From Maratus speciosus (lineage: Eukaryota; Arthropoda; Arachnida; Araneae; Salticidae), in contig OZ010793.1 in assembly GCA_963932465.1 (NCBI GenBank), positions 256,815,333 through 256,879,332 on the forward strand: a stretch of 64,000 bases of DNA. The letters are read 5' to 3'. A program made the translations under genes and the position numbers. How positions within the stretch are numbered: position 1 is the stretch's first letter; each line of letters starts with the position of its first letter. Shown one piece after another: positions 33,468-46,430 of this stretch. Under the pieces are notes generated by a model. It had not been told where the DNA came from, made no database searches, and saw only the letters and a program-made list of their open reading frames with translations.

Positions 33468-34631
33468 CAGTAAAACCTGCTCAGATGAAAGCGCAAGAAA
33501 CAGCAGGATAAATTCGTTTTAAACAAGTTTCCGTCTTACGTTGCGAATAGAGTATTCTTCAATTTTTTTTTTCTTTTGCCGTTTAGGGCGAAAAATAACG
33601 AAAATATAACTTTTTCCATTTTTTTGCTTAAAATGTATTCAGTTATTCCTACTACATTATGAAAAAGTTACATAAAGACCTGATGATTCTAAATATGTCA
33701 AAAGTCTGTTTACTGCATCTGCTTTCCTTTAAGTGATTTACAATCTTTAAATTCATTTTCTCAGTTTGCATTTTTTTCAAGACATTTAGTATGTTCAAAA
33801 TGCTAACGCTCGATTGATTTACTCTTTTTTTTTTCTTCGATATGATATGATCTATATTATCCTTCAGCTGCATTTGATAAAATTACTGACATATTTTCAG
33901 TAATACAATTTTTTTTCTTTTTTTTTTTTTTAATAAAGATGTTAAATCACTAACCCTTTTTCACTTTCTTAGTTTTTTTTTTTTTTTTGTTTTTTTTTTA
34001 CACAAGTCATAACTTTTTATTTATTTTTTCTTAAACGAATTAACTTTTCTGAAATCCGATTCTTATTGTTATTGAACATACTTGTAAGAAAATCATGAAA
34101 TATATATATATATATACATATGCTTCTCATAACACGTGAAAGGGTTTTGCTATGTTGGTTAGGATGAATTATTTTGTGGCTATTTTAGATATTTCATCTG
34201 TTTCTATTAAAACAGTAAGCTTTTCACTCACATATTTCATTTTTTAATTTTTGTTATGTATGGCTTGATTATGTCCAAAATATTTTGGTTACGGTTAATC
34301 GGGCAATGGTATAAATTTGCATTCAAACAGTGCTTCTTATTTCTACTTCAGAAATTAAGCATATTTTACTTATGATGTCGAAATATTGCCCTTGAAAACA
34401 AGTTTCGAATCATAGGAACCATTTTTATTCATGATCGTTCTTCTTTTTGCATTCCTTTTGTGGATTTTCTTATTAAATTTATGTATTTTCCAATATATAC
34501 TGCATTTCCGACAATGGATTTAATGGTGCTGTCAATGATTCATTTTTTCTGGTCTTTTTTTCGTTTGTTAAAATGTTTTAGTTACAAATAGTTTGAAAAA
34601 AATATGTCAAATATTTCTAATTTCCTATATG

Positions 34632-34693
<62 letters not shown>

Positions 34694-35228
34694 TCGGCTT
34701 CCTGTTAATGATCTTTGCCAAATTTAAATGTTATAATGTTTGTATCTTATTTAATACTTCATTTATAAGTGTTTGGATCTAGTCTTAAAAAAATTCATTG
34801 GTTATTAATTTAATAATTGTTGCTCCAAATTTAAAATGTATAATGTTTTTATCATGTCCTGATGCTCAATTTGTAAATTATATTTGAAATAGGTGATGAT
34901 TTGTAATATTCTAAAATGGTTAAATATATATATATGTATATATATATAATAAAAATGTATATAATAAAGTTCAAATAAATAAATAAAGTTAAAATTGTAG
35001 GAGGAGTGGGGTTTCGAAATTTTCCTTGATGTTTCAAAAGAGTTAAAATGTTCAAATCATTGGAAAAAATTGCATTTTGTCTTTATTAAATCATTTTCTT
35101 TCATAAAAACTTTTAATAATATGTCTAAAAGGTCTTGTAAAATATACTCAAATAAAAAAATATTCAAAGAGTATCAAGTCTTCTTAAGGTATTCCATTGT
35201 TGAAGGTCCCTTTTAACAGATTTTACTG
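33468..35228. mobile_element. Candidate element with CAGTAAAA ends
   Basis: Left CAGTAAAACCTGCTCAGATG and, on the complement of the right end, CAGTAAAATCTGTTAAAAGG. The ends share CAGTAAAA.CTG with the small segment at 15698-15890. The 1.76-kb interior is AT-rich with T-runs, TA microsatellites (34095-34115, 34636-34690, 34923-34948) and no coding relic. Only the right flank is TA. Confidence 0.45.
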
Positions 35229-35494
35229 TATTACAATGCTTTCAATAAACGAGTATTTTTTTTTTTTTAAGTGTATAGTTTTATACTTACAAGTTTGAAA
35301 AATTGTCTGTGGAATTATTCCCCCCCCCCAAAAAAAAAAAAAAAAGAAGGAAAGAAAAAAGGAAAAAGGAAAAAAGAAAATAAGAAAGAAAGAAAGGAAG
35401 AAAGCAGGATTTATTTCTATGTGGAAAAAAGTTTTCTGTGAAAGTAGTATTGAAGGCTTTTTGAATTTTTATACAAATATTCATGTCTGCCACG

Positions 35495-35533
<39 letters not shown>

Positions 35534-35650
35534 TTCATAGTTTGCAATTTTCTATTAAACTAGCTTTATTACTTTTACACAAACGCACGTATATACACGA
35601 ACTCTTTATTGTATTAATTTTTCATATTGGAATACCTTTTTTGTGTGTAT
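35229..35650. repeat. Low-complexity tract
   Basis: A C8/A16 junction at about 35321-35345 is followed by an almost pure purine tract to 35406. A TA/TG run lies at 35496-35530. No gene seen. Confidence 0.6.
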
Positions 35651-36728
35651 TTTAAAAATAAAATCAATATTGTAAACTACTCTAATTAAAATGTAATCTT
35701 CAAAAAAGAAATTTGTTGCATTGAGATTATACAATAAAACAAGAAATAGAAAGGGTGTCGAAGGAATGTCTGTCTTCCTACATAAGTAACGTACATACAT
35801 CAATTCTTTAATTTATTTTCTTTTTATGTTGAATCCCTTGTTTTTTGGAGAACTGTTTTTAAGTTTATTAAATAAATAAATATAATTAGTAATTTAAATA
35901 TAATAGGTATTAATTATACTTAAATTATATAAATCTAATTAATATCGCATCTAAAATTACTCTAATTATAATGCAATCTTCAAAAAAGAAATTTGTTGCA
36001 TTGAGATTATACAATAAAACAAGAATCTGAATGAAGTTTATGTACATAAACTCTTAATTAATTTACTTTTTATATTAGAGCCCTTGCTTTTTGGAGAATA
36101 TATATATACATTAAATTTAATAAATAAATAAATAAAATTAACAATTTAAATATAGTAGATATTATGTAAAATACATAAATATAATTAACATTGCATCCCA
36201 AATTACGCTAATTATGATGTAACTTTCAAAAACTTAAAAGATTAGGAGAAATTTGCTACACTGAGTTACATTACATTGTAAAACAAGAAGCTGAAAGTGT
36301 GTTGAAGGAATTTCTGTCTTCCTACGTAAGTAATATATCTACATAAACGCTTTAATTTATTTACTTTTATATTTAAACTCTTGTTTTTTTTAAAGAATAA
36401 ATATGTATATTAAACGAAATAAATAAATAAATAAAATTAATAATTTAAATATAATAAATATTATTTAAATTATATTTAAATGTAATTTAAGTGTAATTAA
36501 TAATGTAATGTAATTTTAATTTAAATGTAATTAATACTGCATCCTAAACTACACTAAGTCTAATGTAACCTTTAAAAACTTTACAGATTAGAATAAGTTT
36601 GCTACATTGAGTTACATTAAATTGTAAAACAAGAAGCTGAAAGAGTGTCGGAGAAGTGTCTATCTTCCTACATAAGTAACATATTATGTACATAAACTCT
36701 TTAATTTATTTATACTTTTTTATATTAA

Positions 36729-37007
36729 CCCTTAAGTGGTGAGGTGATTTTTTTATAACGTAAGTGGTGAGGTGGGGTGTATGTAACCCAAAATTTGATT
36801 TTTTGTGCACTCCACAAAATCCAGCGAATTAAAATAAGAAAATTTTCCGTCAATTTTGCATTATTTTCTTCTATAAAAACAACTGAAAAAGTACTGTAAG
36901 TGGACATACATATGTAAGGGTGCAGTCCATCTAGTAATGTAAAACGGCGATATTTCAAAATTTAAATTTCTCCGGGGTGCAAAACACCCCACCTCACCAG
37001 TTAAGGG
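36729..37007. mobile_element. piggyBac-like MITE
   Basis: TTAA flanks both sides (36725-36728 and 37008-37011). Ends CCCTTAAGTGGTGAGGTG and, on the complement, CCCTTAACTGGTGAGGTG. The neighbouring satellite unit near 36368 reads ATTTAAACTCTTG at the equivalent place, showing the empty TTAA target. 279 bp, no coding sequence. Confidence 0.85.
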
Positions 37008-37038
37008 TTAAAACCCTTGTTTTTTGGAGAATATATTA

Positions 37039-37312
37039 GGGGTTCACAACCATAGTAGACCAAGTCCATTTTGAAAAAAAAAAAAAAAAAAAAAATGAGA
37101 TAGTCCATTTAGAAGCTACATAAAATCTGTTTTTTCCACTCCCCACAGTGAACCAAGTCTGTTTTCACATACTTTCTCATATCATATATGTCATCTGTAA
37201 AGACTATTGGTTCGCTGTGGAAGTGGATAAAACAGATTTCATGCACCTTCTAAATGGACTATCTGATTTTTTTTTTTCAAAATGGACTTGGTCTACTATG
37301 GTTGTGAGCCCC
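37039..37312. mobile_element. Fold-back MITE with ~100-bp arms
   Basis: GGGGTTCACAACCATAGTAG at the left matches the complement of the right end GGGGCTCACAACCATAGTAG. Pairing extends through the A/T run, AGATAGTCCATTTAGAAG and beyond. A left TA flank is present. 274 bp; capable of forming a long hairpin. Confidence 0.85.
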
Positions 37313-38318
37313 TCATATATATTAAGTATTATAAATAAATAAATAGAATTAGTAATTTAAATATAATAAGTATTATTTAAATTATATAAATATAATAAAT
37401 AAATAAATAAAATTAATAATTTAAATATAATCAGTATTATTTAAATTATATAAATATAACTAACATCGCATCCCAAATTATAATATAACCTTATAAAACC
37501 TTAAAAAAGATTAGAAGAAATTTCCTACATTGTTCTTATACTGAAAGAAAGATTATATTAAAATGAAATTAGCTACATTGTAAATCAAGAAGGTGAAAGT
37601 GTGTGGAAGGAATAACTATCTTCCTACATATACATAAACTCTTTGGTTATTTTTTTATTAAAACCATTGTGCTTCTTAAAATATAACAAATAAATAAAAA
37701 AAAATTATTTATTTAAATGTAATAAATATTAATTATATTTAAATTATGTAATTAATGTTGCATTCTAAAAAGAATCCTTCAAAATCTTAAAGATTAGGGG
37801 AAATTTATTTAAATGCATTAGATTTTGTGAAAAACAAGAAGCCGAAAGGGTGTCAAAGGAATGTCTATCTTCCTACATAAATATGCGATTTGTATAACAT
37901 GAAAAATATTAAAAAATAGGAAAAAAAAAAAAAAGAATGCAGTGCAATGACTTCGGAAGGTAAGGACCTGTGAACAAACAGCCTCCCCCGCCCAAGACAG
38001 ACTAATTTATTCTTAACCAGGGAAACATTCCAAACAAATGACGGATCATGGATAGCGAATTTCTCTGATTTTTTTTTAACCATTGCATAGTCAAAGTTTC
38101 TTCTCTATTTAGCAGGGTTTTTTAGCCCCCGGTATGCGATTTCTTTCTCCCAGCTTATTTTGTGTCGTCTCCAATAAATAACGTTACCTTGTATAAGCCA
38201 GCCATAAAACAAAAGCCGATGTTTCATTGTGCGATTAAATACTCTACAGCATTTTTTTTTAAACTTCTAAGCATCGCACATTTTCAAAGTTTATTCCGTC
38301 ATGTTGGGAAAAAAAAAG

Positions 38319-40490
38319 TCCTTCCGGCCAGTGCCGGGAGGAAGAGGTAGCTTTCATATTCCTTATTTTTAAAAAGCCAACTTATATTATTCAAACACAC
38401 GAAGCTCAATTAAGTGGAAACCGAATGTAGGAGATTCAATACTAATTTTTATCAATACTAAATCATAATGAATGAGAATTTCGCGAAATTAGTCAGCTTT
38501 ATCCAAGCTGCTTCTATTTAAAGTCACTTATATTTGGCTGCCAAATTCGGCGATTTCTTAAAGTGCCTGCCATTTTAAGACAACATGGTAGATGAGGCTA
38601 ACCAGTGAACATGGTCGAGACCTTAGTAATTGCTGTGCACATGCTCACTCATATCGGAATCGGTTGATATATACGAGTGCTGTCGCAGGCAAAAAATCAG
38701 ATTTTTCAAAATGTCACCCACTTTAGAAATTGAAACTGCTATATCTGAGCCATTTGTTAAGATAAAGACAAACAAAAAATGCTCCTGAATCCTTATATCA
38801 AGGTCAAATACTTAAGGAAGAAACCTTTTTCAATTTCAAATTTTTTTGCACCTCACTTTAAATATAATTTTTTTTTTAATTTAATGGCCGCCATTTTGAA
38901 ACAAGATGGCTGATGAAGCTGGCCAGCGAACTTGGTCGAGATATTGATGTATACTATCCACATGCCTTCTTCCATCGAAATTCCATAAGTGTGGTATCGC
39001 GTGACAAATACAAGATCGTTTCAAAGTGTTAGCCATGATAGAAATTCAAAGTGCTATAATTCCACCACTTTTTAAGATATAAACAAAAGAACAAATTTTC
39101 AGAAACAAAAACTGCTCCAGAATCTTTGTATCAAGGCCAAACACATAAAAAAAATCTTTTTCATTTTCCAATTTTTTAATACCTCATTTTAAATTTTAAA
39201 TTACATTTTAAAAAAAATGGCAACCCTTTTGAAACAAGATGGCGAATGAAGCTGGCCAACGAACTCGGTCGAGACATTGGTATGTACTATGTACAGACCA
39301 AGTTACATTCAAATCGGTTCGTAAATACGCCTGTTATCGCGTGACAAAAATCAGGTCGTTTTAAAATGTCAGCCACAATAGAAATTCAAAATGTTATAAC
39401 TCAGCCATTTTTTTAGATGTAGACGAAACAAAACCTGTTCCGGAATCTTTGTATTAAGGTCAAACACATACAAAAAAAATCTTTTTCATTTTCCAATTTT
39501 TTGGTATCTCATTTTAAATTTATTTTTTTTAAATTTTTTTAAATGGCCACCATTTTGAAACAAGAAGGCGAATGAAGCTGGTCAACGAACTCGGTTGAGT
39601 TATTTGTATGTACTATGTACACACCAAGGTACATCCAAATCGGTTCATAAATACGGCTGTTATCACGTGGCAAAAAACAGGACGTTTCAAAATGTCAGCC
39701 ACGCTAGAAATTTAAAATGCTATAACTCAGCCATTTTTTAAGATATAGACGAAACAAAAACTGCTCCCGAATCTTTTTATCAAGGTCAAACACATAAGAA
39801 AAAAATATTTTTTCAATTTTCATTTTTTTTGCTACCACATTTCAAATTTAAATTTTTCTTAAAATTTTAAATGGCCGCCATTTTTAAACAAGATGGCGGA
39901 TGAAGCTGGCCAACGAACTCGTTCGAGACATTGGTCTGTACTATGTATAAACGAAGTTACATCTAAATCGGTTCATAAATACGCCTTTTATCGCGTGACA
40001 AATTTCAGGACGTTTCAAAATGTCAGCTTCGCTAGAAATTCAAAATGCTATAACTCAGCCATTTTTTAAGATATAGACAAAACAAAAACTGATACGGAGT
40101 CTTTGTATAAAGATCAAATACACAAGAAAAAAATATTGTTCTATTTTCAATTTTTTGGTACCAAATTTCAAATTTTAAATTTTTTTAAAAAATTTAAATG
40201 GCCGCCATTTTGAAACAAAATGGCGGATGAAGCTGGCCAACGAACTCGGTCGAGATATTGGTATGTACTATGTACACACCGAATTACATCCAAATCGGTT
40301 CATAAATACGAGAGTTACAGTGTGACATAGGTCAGATATATATATATATATATATATATATATCAATTTTGAACGGAGGGTGGTTTCGGGGTCTGGGGGT
40401 CATGATCGATGAAAATATACCAAAATTTTTTGAAATCGCTTTCCTCCGAACGGCTGCAATAGGTAGCTTTTTGTAAAGAAAGCTACCTAA
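38319..40490 (+). mobile_element. Helentron-like family 2 with internal satellite
   Basis: Begins TCCTTCCGGCCAGTGCCGGG, then AGGTAGCTTTC at 38345-38355. Ends with hairpin AGGTAGCTTT...GAAAGCTACCT then AA (40461-40490). The 5' motif is the complement of the 3' arm. The CG-rich start, CTAA end and hairpin parallel family 1. The interior is a ~325-bp satellite (38565-40330) plus a TA run (40334-40363). No helicase gene remains. Confidence 0.55.
38565..40330 (+). repeat. ~325-bp satellite with GCCGCCATTTTGAAACAAGATGG
   Basis: Blocks start at about 38565 (diverged), 38885, 39220, 39545, 39870 and 40198. Each has ATGGCCGCCATTTTGAAACA, AGATGGCGGATGAAGCTGGC, CGAACTCGGTCGAG, CAAATCGGTTCATAAATACG and AAATGCTATAACTCAGCCAT. 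Identity falls toward the left end. The same sequence forms the palindrome inside 25117-26035. Confidence 0.85.
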
Positions 40491-40862
40491 AAGTACTTTT
40501 TAATGCAATTTGTTTGAAAACTGCATCTCCATTTATTTTTGAAATATTAATTTTTTTGTAGTTTTTAGCGACATTTGTTTCATGTTGGCAACTCAAGTAC
40601 TCCATTTCTGTAGAAAGTAAAGAAAAAATAGTTGAAAATAGCAATTATATCTTTTTGTTGCCATTTCCCCATAAAAACTAAAAATATGTAATGAAAATAC
40701 GTGCTATTTTGAGAAAAATATAAATGAATGATTTCTGATAAAACATGGAGCTATTATAAACTATATTTAATTTTAAGTATCTATATTAATGCAAATGACG
40801 TCATTTTACATAAAATAAAAGCGTGTGCTTTAAGTCTTAAAATTGAAATATGTTTTGCACTA

Positions 40863-41040
40863 CAGTAGAGTCCCGATTATCCGAGTCCCGCTTAACCGAG
40901 TTATTTTCTTTAGATGGAACCACCAGTCCATCAGAAGGACTGGTGGACTGGTGGCTGCACTAAATTCTGCGACACTAAATTCTGAAAAAGCAGAATTCCT
41001 GTTCTCTAGTTTTTTATATTCGTTTGTAATTTTTTAAAAA
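40863..41040 (+). mobile_element. pogo/Tigger-like left end, solitary
   Basis: TA + CAGTAGAGTCCCGATTATCC, then CCGCTTAACCGAG, a typical Tigger/pogo end. No matching right end within the following kilobases. An internal short palindrome CCACCAGTCC...GGACTGGTGG is at about 40920-40945. Confidence 0.6.
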
Positions 41041-41109
41041 TCTCCAGTTTCATAACGATAACTATATAAATTTATAGAATATATAAGCATGTGGTTTTAT
41101 ATAAAGTTA

Positions 41110-41270
41110 CATAGCTGCCAACTTTTACGGTTTTTTGTTACCACTAAAATTTAATAGAAATTTTTGTCTTGTTTCGTCGTTAGAAATCGTTGGATTTTGG
41201 TGACTGTTTCAGGTAAATTTTACAATTAAATTTTAGTGGTGAGAAAAATACGTACAAGTTGGCAGCTATG
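41110..41270. mobile_element. Fold-back MITE, CATAGCTGCCAACTT ends
   Basis: CATAGCTGCCAACTTTTACG at the left and CATAGCTGCCAACTTGTACG on the complement of the right end. The arms continue to CCACTAAAATTTAA. AAGTTA occurs on both flanks, suggesting an imperfect duplication. 161 bp. Confidence 0.75.
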
Positions 41271-41639
41271 AAGTTATGATAGTAATGAGGCAGTCTAATT
41301 ACTTTCTAGTTAGGAAGATATTTCGCAGAAAAGGCAAATCAAGGAAACTAAATCGCTCTTAATTTTTTTATATCCCTGCAAGAAGAAAAAAAAGGATATA
41401 TATATATTTTTTCTTTTTTACTTTTTGATTTTGTCGGGAATATTTTTAAATATTCCCGAGTTTTCATGACGGTACATAAACAGATGTTTAAATCATGTTC
41501 TTCTCTCTAAAATCATACAGATAGTTTCGGTTCGGCCGAATTTTTCGCCGAAACTCAGATTTTGGGCCGAAAAGGAAAAGGAAACCGAATTTTCGGTCTA
41601 TCTCTACTTTGAAGTATTCTTCTTTTTTCAAAATTTGAT

Positions 41640-42640
41640 CTGTAGTATTTTAACAATATTCTAAAGCTTTTATAATAATAAATAAGATAGCTATCTCGAA
41701 ATCATGTACTTCCATTTAAAATTGTAACAATAATTATGCAGACTTTATTTTAATTAGAAAAGTTCGCTACGTAGTGAGTTAGCTTGGATCGCGAATCTCT
41801 ACCAATAATTTCAAGCCATTCCAGTGGAGGTTATTATTATTATTATATCGTCAGTAATATCCTTCTTTTTTTTAAAAAAATTCTTCTCGTTTCATAACTA
41901 TAGAAAAAGTTTCAAACGTATAATAGGTGTTTTCATTTTAACGTATGACTGAATTAGACGGACAATTAGTTTTAATTAGTGAAGTATTACGCGTAAAAGG
42001 CCAATCTAGGACTGTAAATCGCTATCAATACTTTTGAGTATTTACAATAATATTTTTCCTTTTTAAAACACTTTTCATTAATTTTCAATTATTTTTACGG
42101 TTTTCATAATAATAAGACTAAACATGATGAACTATCTAGGATTGTGAACTACTATCAATACTTTCCGGAATTTACAATAAACGTTTTCCTTTTTTTTATG
42201 TTTTTTTTTTCCAGTTTTCATAATAATAAAACTAAACATGATGAACTATCTAGAAATGTGAATCGCTATCAATACTTTTTAAAATTTGCAATAAACTTTT
42301 CCCCTTTTTAAACTTTTCATTATTTTTAATTATTTTTCCATACAGTTTCCATAATAACAAAACTAAATATGATGAATATGTAATCATATGTTGTCATTTA
42401 CAGTTATTATAATAATTAGACAAACTAATAATTTTTAATTAGAGAGTTATTTCGCAATAACGTACCTTGAATAACGTATCACTTTCAAAACTATTGTAAA
42501 TTATTCGCAATAATACATTTTAAAATGTAGTTATTAGTTTCTTTTTCCCAGTTTTTCTAATAATAAATAAAATAGAGAGATATTCTAAGCAGATTACCTA
42601 TCTTGTGTACTAAATTGCTATTATTAATTTCAGGCACGTA
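41640..42640. repeat. Degenerate ~112-132-bp tandem repeats
   Basis: Blocks with CTATCTAG(G/A)A(T/A)TGTGAA(C/T)CGCTATCAATAC, TTTACAATAA and TTTTCATAATAATAA recur at about 42002, 42134 and 42246, with weaker copies before (41785) and after (42470, 42605). Confidence 0.65.
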
Positions 42641-43698
42641 CAACAGTTTTTATCAAAATAAACATTGCTGAGTGCCTAAAATATCATATATGAAGCATGC
42701 ACTTTCTTATACCTAAAAGAAGGTATTTTAAACAGATGGTGTTTCAAGAAAAGAGAATTTCTATTAATGCGAATGTTTATTACTTCTCTATTAGTTTTAT
42801 ATTAATACTAGGGGTTCTGCCCCCTGCAAGCTACGCTCGCCAACCCCTGTTCAGACACCGCAGAATCTAAAAACACGCTAATCTGATGGGTTTTAAAAAT
42901 ATTAGAGAAGATTGAATTATACTGAAAAAAGCTGTGCAGATCTCCCTGTAAGTTTCCATTCAATTCCCTTTGATTGCAAAAATTAAAGGGCGAATCAGTT
43001 GCTGTTAAGACATCCAATGGTTGTTTTCGTTTTTGATTAAAGAGGATCAGTTAAACATTTGAAAAGAAGCTAAAATAAAATAAATTAAGCATACAGAGTC
43101 TTTGTCTCCCGGTATTTTAAAGCAATCTCTATAACAATAGCCTAAGTCGTGTGACTATCACCAACAGTTCCAGGCGGACCACTTCGCTTTTTATACTCTA
43201 GGTGACATTTTGGTACTTTAATGTTAGCCAGGCACAGGTGATAAGTCGCCAAATATTATTATATCGCCATCATTTCATCTATATTATAATAGTTCAAGTC
43301 ATCAACTGCCATAAACAAATACGGTCTGATCCCTTCGCCGTTCATATGAAAGTTTGGCACAGATGTTATATACGTCCCATATTGACGCGATTTTTTAACG
43401 ACGCCAATTTGGGGAACGCATCAACAGCATAAACAACAACATTCGGCTTACCATATCAAGCAAAATAATGATACTTTGGCGCCAGTTAAGTACCCGTTCC
43501 GTAAATGACATTGGCGTCCGAAAATAATCGCGCCAATATGAGACAGTAAGTTTTCTATTTTGATTAAAAAATCATTTTTTTTTTCGAATAAAACTACATA
43601 AAATTTGCCATGGTTTCAAAGAATTCTTGGTACTGTTACGCTAGCCGGATGCATGCAAATCTCGCCAATAGCTTTTTTTCAACTCGCCAGTTTGCATT
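42641..43698. other. No gene; GCC/GGCG-word patch
   Basis: No supported gene. From about 43230 to 43690 the words CGCCAA, TTGGCG and GCGCC recur and GGTACT...GTTA(C/G)(G/C)(C/T)TAGCC(A/G)G appears twice (about 43210 and 43629). A further TTGGCG-rich element is at 46138-46430. Confidence 0.4.
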
Positions 43699-43851
43699 TT
43701 AGGTAGATTTCGTATGAAATATTAGGTAGATTTCGTATGAAATACTACCTATTGGGATCGTTCCTATGTTGGAATTTCTGAAAAATTTTTGCAGATCTAC
43801 ACCGATCATGACTCCTAGAACCCAAAACCACCCCCAGTAAAAAACTTTATA

Positions 43852-43898
<47 letters not shown>

Positions 43899-46011
43899 AT
43901 ATATCACTTTCTTCTGGACACGATAACTTTCGTAATTCTGCACCAATCTCTTCCAAACTGATACATAAAATCAATGGGCATAAAATCTCGGTCAAGTTCG
44001 TTAATGGGCAAAATCGGACCAAGGGGATGGAAATAGGGAGGGGTTTTGTGAAAACCAAAAACCTCCCATAACTTCTTATTTTTTGTACATATCAAATCAG
44101 TTTAAAATTTTTATTACTTCTAAAAATAGGGCTAAAATTTTATGTATCATAGATTTTTGATAAAGTTAAAAATGGGCTCAAGGGGCGCAAAAAATAGGGT
44201 TTTTGGGAGAAAAAAATTCATAACTTCGTCAATTCTCAAGATATCAATTCCAATTAATTTTATTATAAATCTCCATAATATTATCTACAACTTTTATATT
44301 CACAAGTTTGTGATAGGACCAATTCATACCGCAAAAAAAAAAAATTAAAAACGAAAACAAAAAGGGGGTTTGAAGAAGTAAAAAATCCATAACTCCGTCA
44401 ATTCAAAAGATATAAAATCCCCATGAATTTATCATATATCTTCTTAATACTGTCTACAACATCTATATAGACAAGTTTTGGATAAGACCAATTCTTACAG
44501 CAAAAACAAATTAAAAATACATAGCGGTTGAAGAAAAAAATCATCTAAGTAAGGTTGTATTCAAATCCAAACTACGTATTTTCTGACTCATTTTACAATT
44601 CATTTTTGCTCTCAAAGGCTTCCAATTGGTACGTTTTCTTACTCAGAAACTATATAATGTACCGTAAGGGTCGATTTTTTGATAGAGGCAGAATATATTT
44701 CAAAAAATTATGTCAAAGTGGGCATTTTGAACGGAATTTCCCGAAGCAATTGTGTTATCACTTTCTTCTGGACACGATAACTTCCGCAATTCTGCACAAA
44801 TCTCTTCCAAACTGATACATAAAATCAAGGGACATAAAATGTCGGTCAAGTTCGTTAATGGGCAAAATCGGACAAAGGGGGTGGAAATAGGGAGGGGTTT
44901 TGTGAAAACCGAAAAACCCCCATAACTTCTTAATTTTTGTACATATCAAACCAGTTTAAAGTTTTTATTACTTCTAAAAATAGCGCCAAAAATTCATGCA
45001 TCATAGATTTTTGATAAAATTTAAAATAGGCTCAAGGGGCGCAAAAAATAGGGTTTTGGGGAGAAAAAAATTCCTTATTTCGTCAATTCTCAAGATATCA
45101 AATCCAATAATTTTATTATGCATCTCCTTAATATTATCTACAACTTTTATATTCACAAGTTTTTGATAGGACCAATTCGTACCAAAAAAAAAAAAAAAAA
45201 CGAAAACAAAAAAGGGGGGTTGAAGAAGAAAATTTTTCAAAACTCCGTCAATTCACAAGATATAAAATCTCCATGAATTTATCATATAGCTTCTTAATAT
45301 TGTCTTCAACATTTATATAGACAAGTTTTTGATAGGGCCAATTCTTAAAGCAAAAACAAATTAAAAATACATAGCGGTTGAAGAAAAAAATCATCTTATT
45401 AAGGGTGCATCCAAATCCAAACTGTCTATTTTCTTACTCATTTTTAAATTCATTTTTGCTTTCAAACGCATCCAATTGCTAGATTCTCTTATTCAGAAAC
45501 TATATAATGTACAGTAATGACGAATTTTTTGATAGAGGTAGAATATATTTCAAAAAATGATGTCAAAGTGGGCATTTTGAACAGAATTTCCCGAACCGAT
45601 TGTGTTAGAAACGAAAAATATTGCCCTACTGAGAAAATAATTGTTTATTAATCAAGTTTTAATTAATTGAAAGAAAAATAAATACACAGTCGCTTATAAA
45701 TCTTTTCAAAAATCACGTCAGCATGTTTCATATATATATATATATATATATTTTTTTTATTAAAAATTAATCTGAAAATGTGCCAGAAAATTTCGAGTTG
45801 TTGAGTATGGAAAAATATTTTTTTTAATATCGCCTTAACATGATTCTGATAAAACCATCTATTTTATAAAAAGGAAATAAAAACTCGTCAAAAGCAGACA
45901 GATAAAACTGTTAAAGTGGATTTATATCTAATAATGATTTAGTTTTTGTTGGTGAAATTAGTATACTTAACTTCGAAATCTACCTCTGCCTGTAGGCCGG
46001 GCCGGCAGGGA
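43699..46011 (-). mobile_element. Helentron-like family 1, copy B
   Basis: On the minus strand it begins TCCCTGCCGGCCCGGCCTAC with AGGTAGATTTCG just inside, and ends with the CGAAATCTACCTAA hairpin. The terminal 23 bp are duplicated (TTAGGTAG at 43699 and 43722). The interior is two ~850-bp direct repeats (about 43904-44756 and 44757-45608) and a TATC microsatellite (43850-43903). Repeated ~63-codon frames (ICTK.KKLW..FGFHKTPP) lie in these repeats and look like chance. Confidence 0.6.
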
Positions 46012-46137
46012 TTTTTTATTTTTCGAGTGGTAATATTTGACCAGATGTCATATACGTACAGCAGGTTTAGCGTGATTTTTTTTTTCCGAAAATTTGGCGA
46101 AAACCTCTTTTTCAAATACCAGTTACATATGCATTTT

Positions 46138-46430
46138 TGGTATTACTTAGTTATCCCGTCGACCAAAAATCTATCGCCAAACTATAAGATTAAATGCCAA
46201 TAATGGTTGATCGTAAATGTCACATTCACTTGACTTTAAGCAAGTTACACGCGTTTACGTCATCAAGTGATTTTTATTTCGACTTTTTATTTGTATATTT
46301 ATTAATGTTATACTAATTTATTTGTTCTTTCGTTATTTAAAATAAAAATTATGTCAATTTGTATAATTTGGCGAGTGTTTTGGCGATTTATATAATTTGG
46401 CGAAGTCGACGGAATAACTAAGTAGTGCCG
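46138..46430. mobile_element. MITE with ACTTAGTTATCCCGTCGAC ends
   Basis: ATTACTTAGTTATCCCGTCG on the left and CTACTTAGTTATTCCGTCGA on the complement of the right end. The interior repeats TTGGCGA/TCGCCAA four times. About 293 bp. Confidence 0.65.

Larger units (their letters stand above)
35650..37900. repeat. AT-rich satellite, ~260-350-bp diverged units
   Basis: Each unit has AATAAATAAATAAA(A/T)TTA, then CATCC(C/T)AAATTAC, GAGTTACATTA, ACAAGAAGCTGAAAG and GTCTTCCTACATAAGTAA. Copies of the last block are at about 35770, 36316, 36663, 37617 and 37867, with a decayed one near 36030. A piggyBac-like element (36729-37007) and a fold-back MITE (37039-37312) are inserted. Confidence 0.75.
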
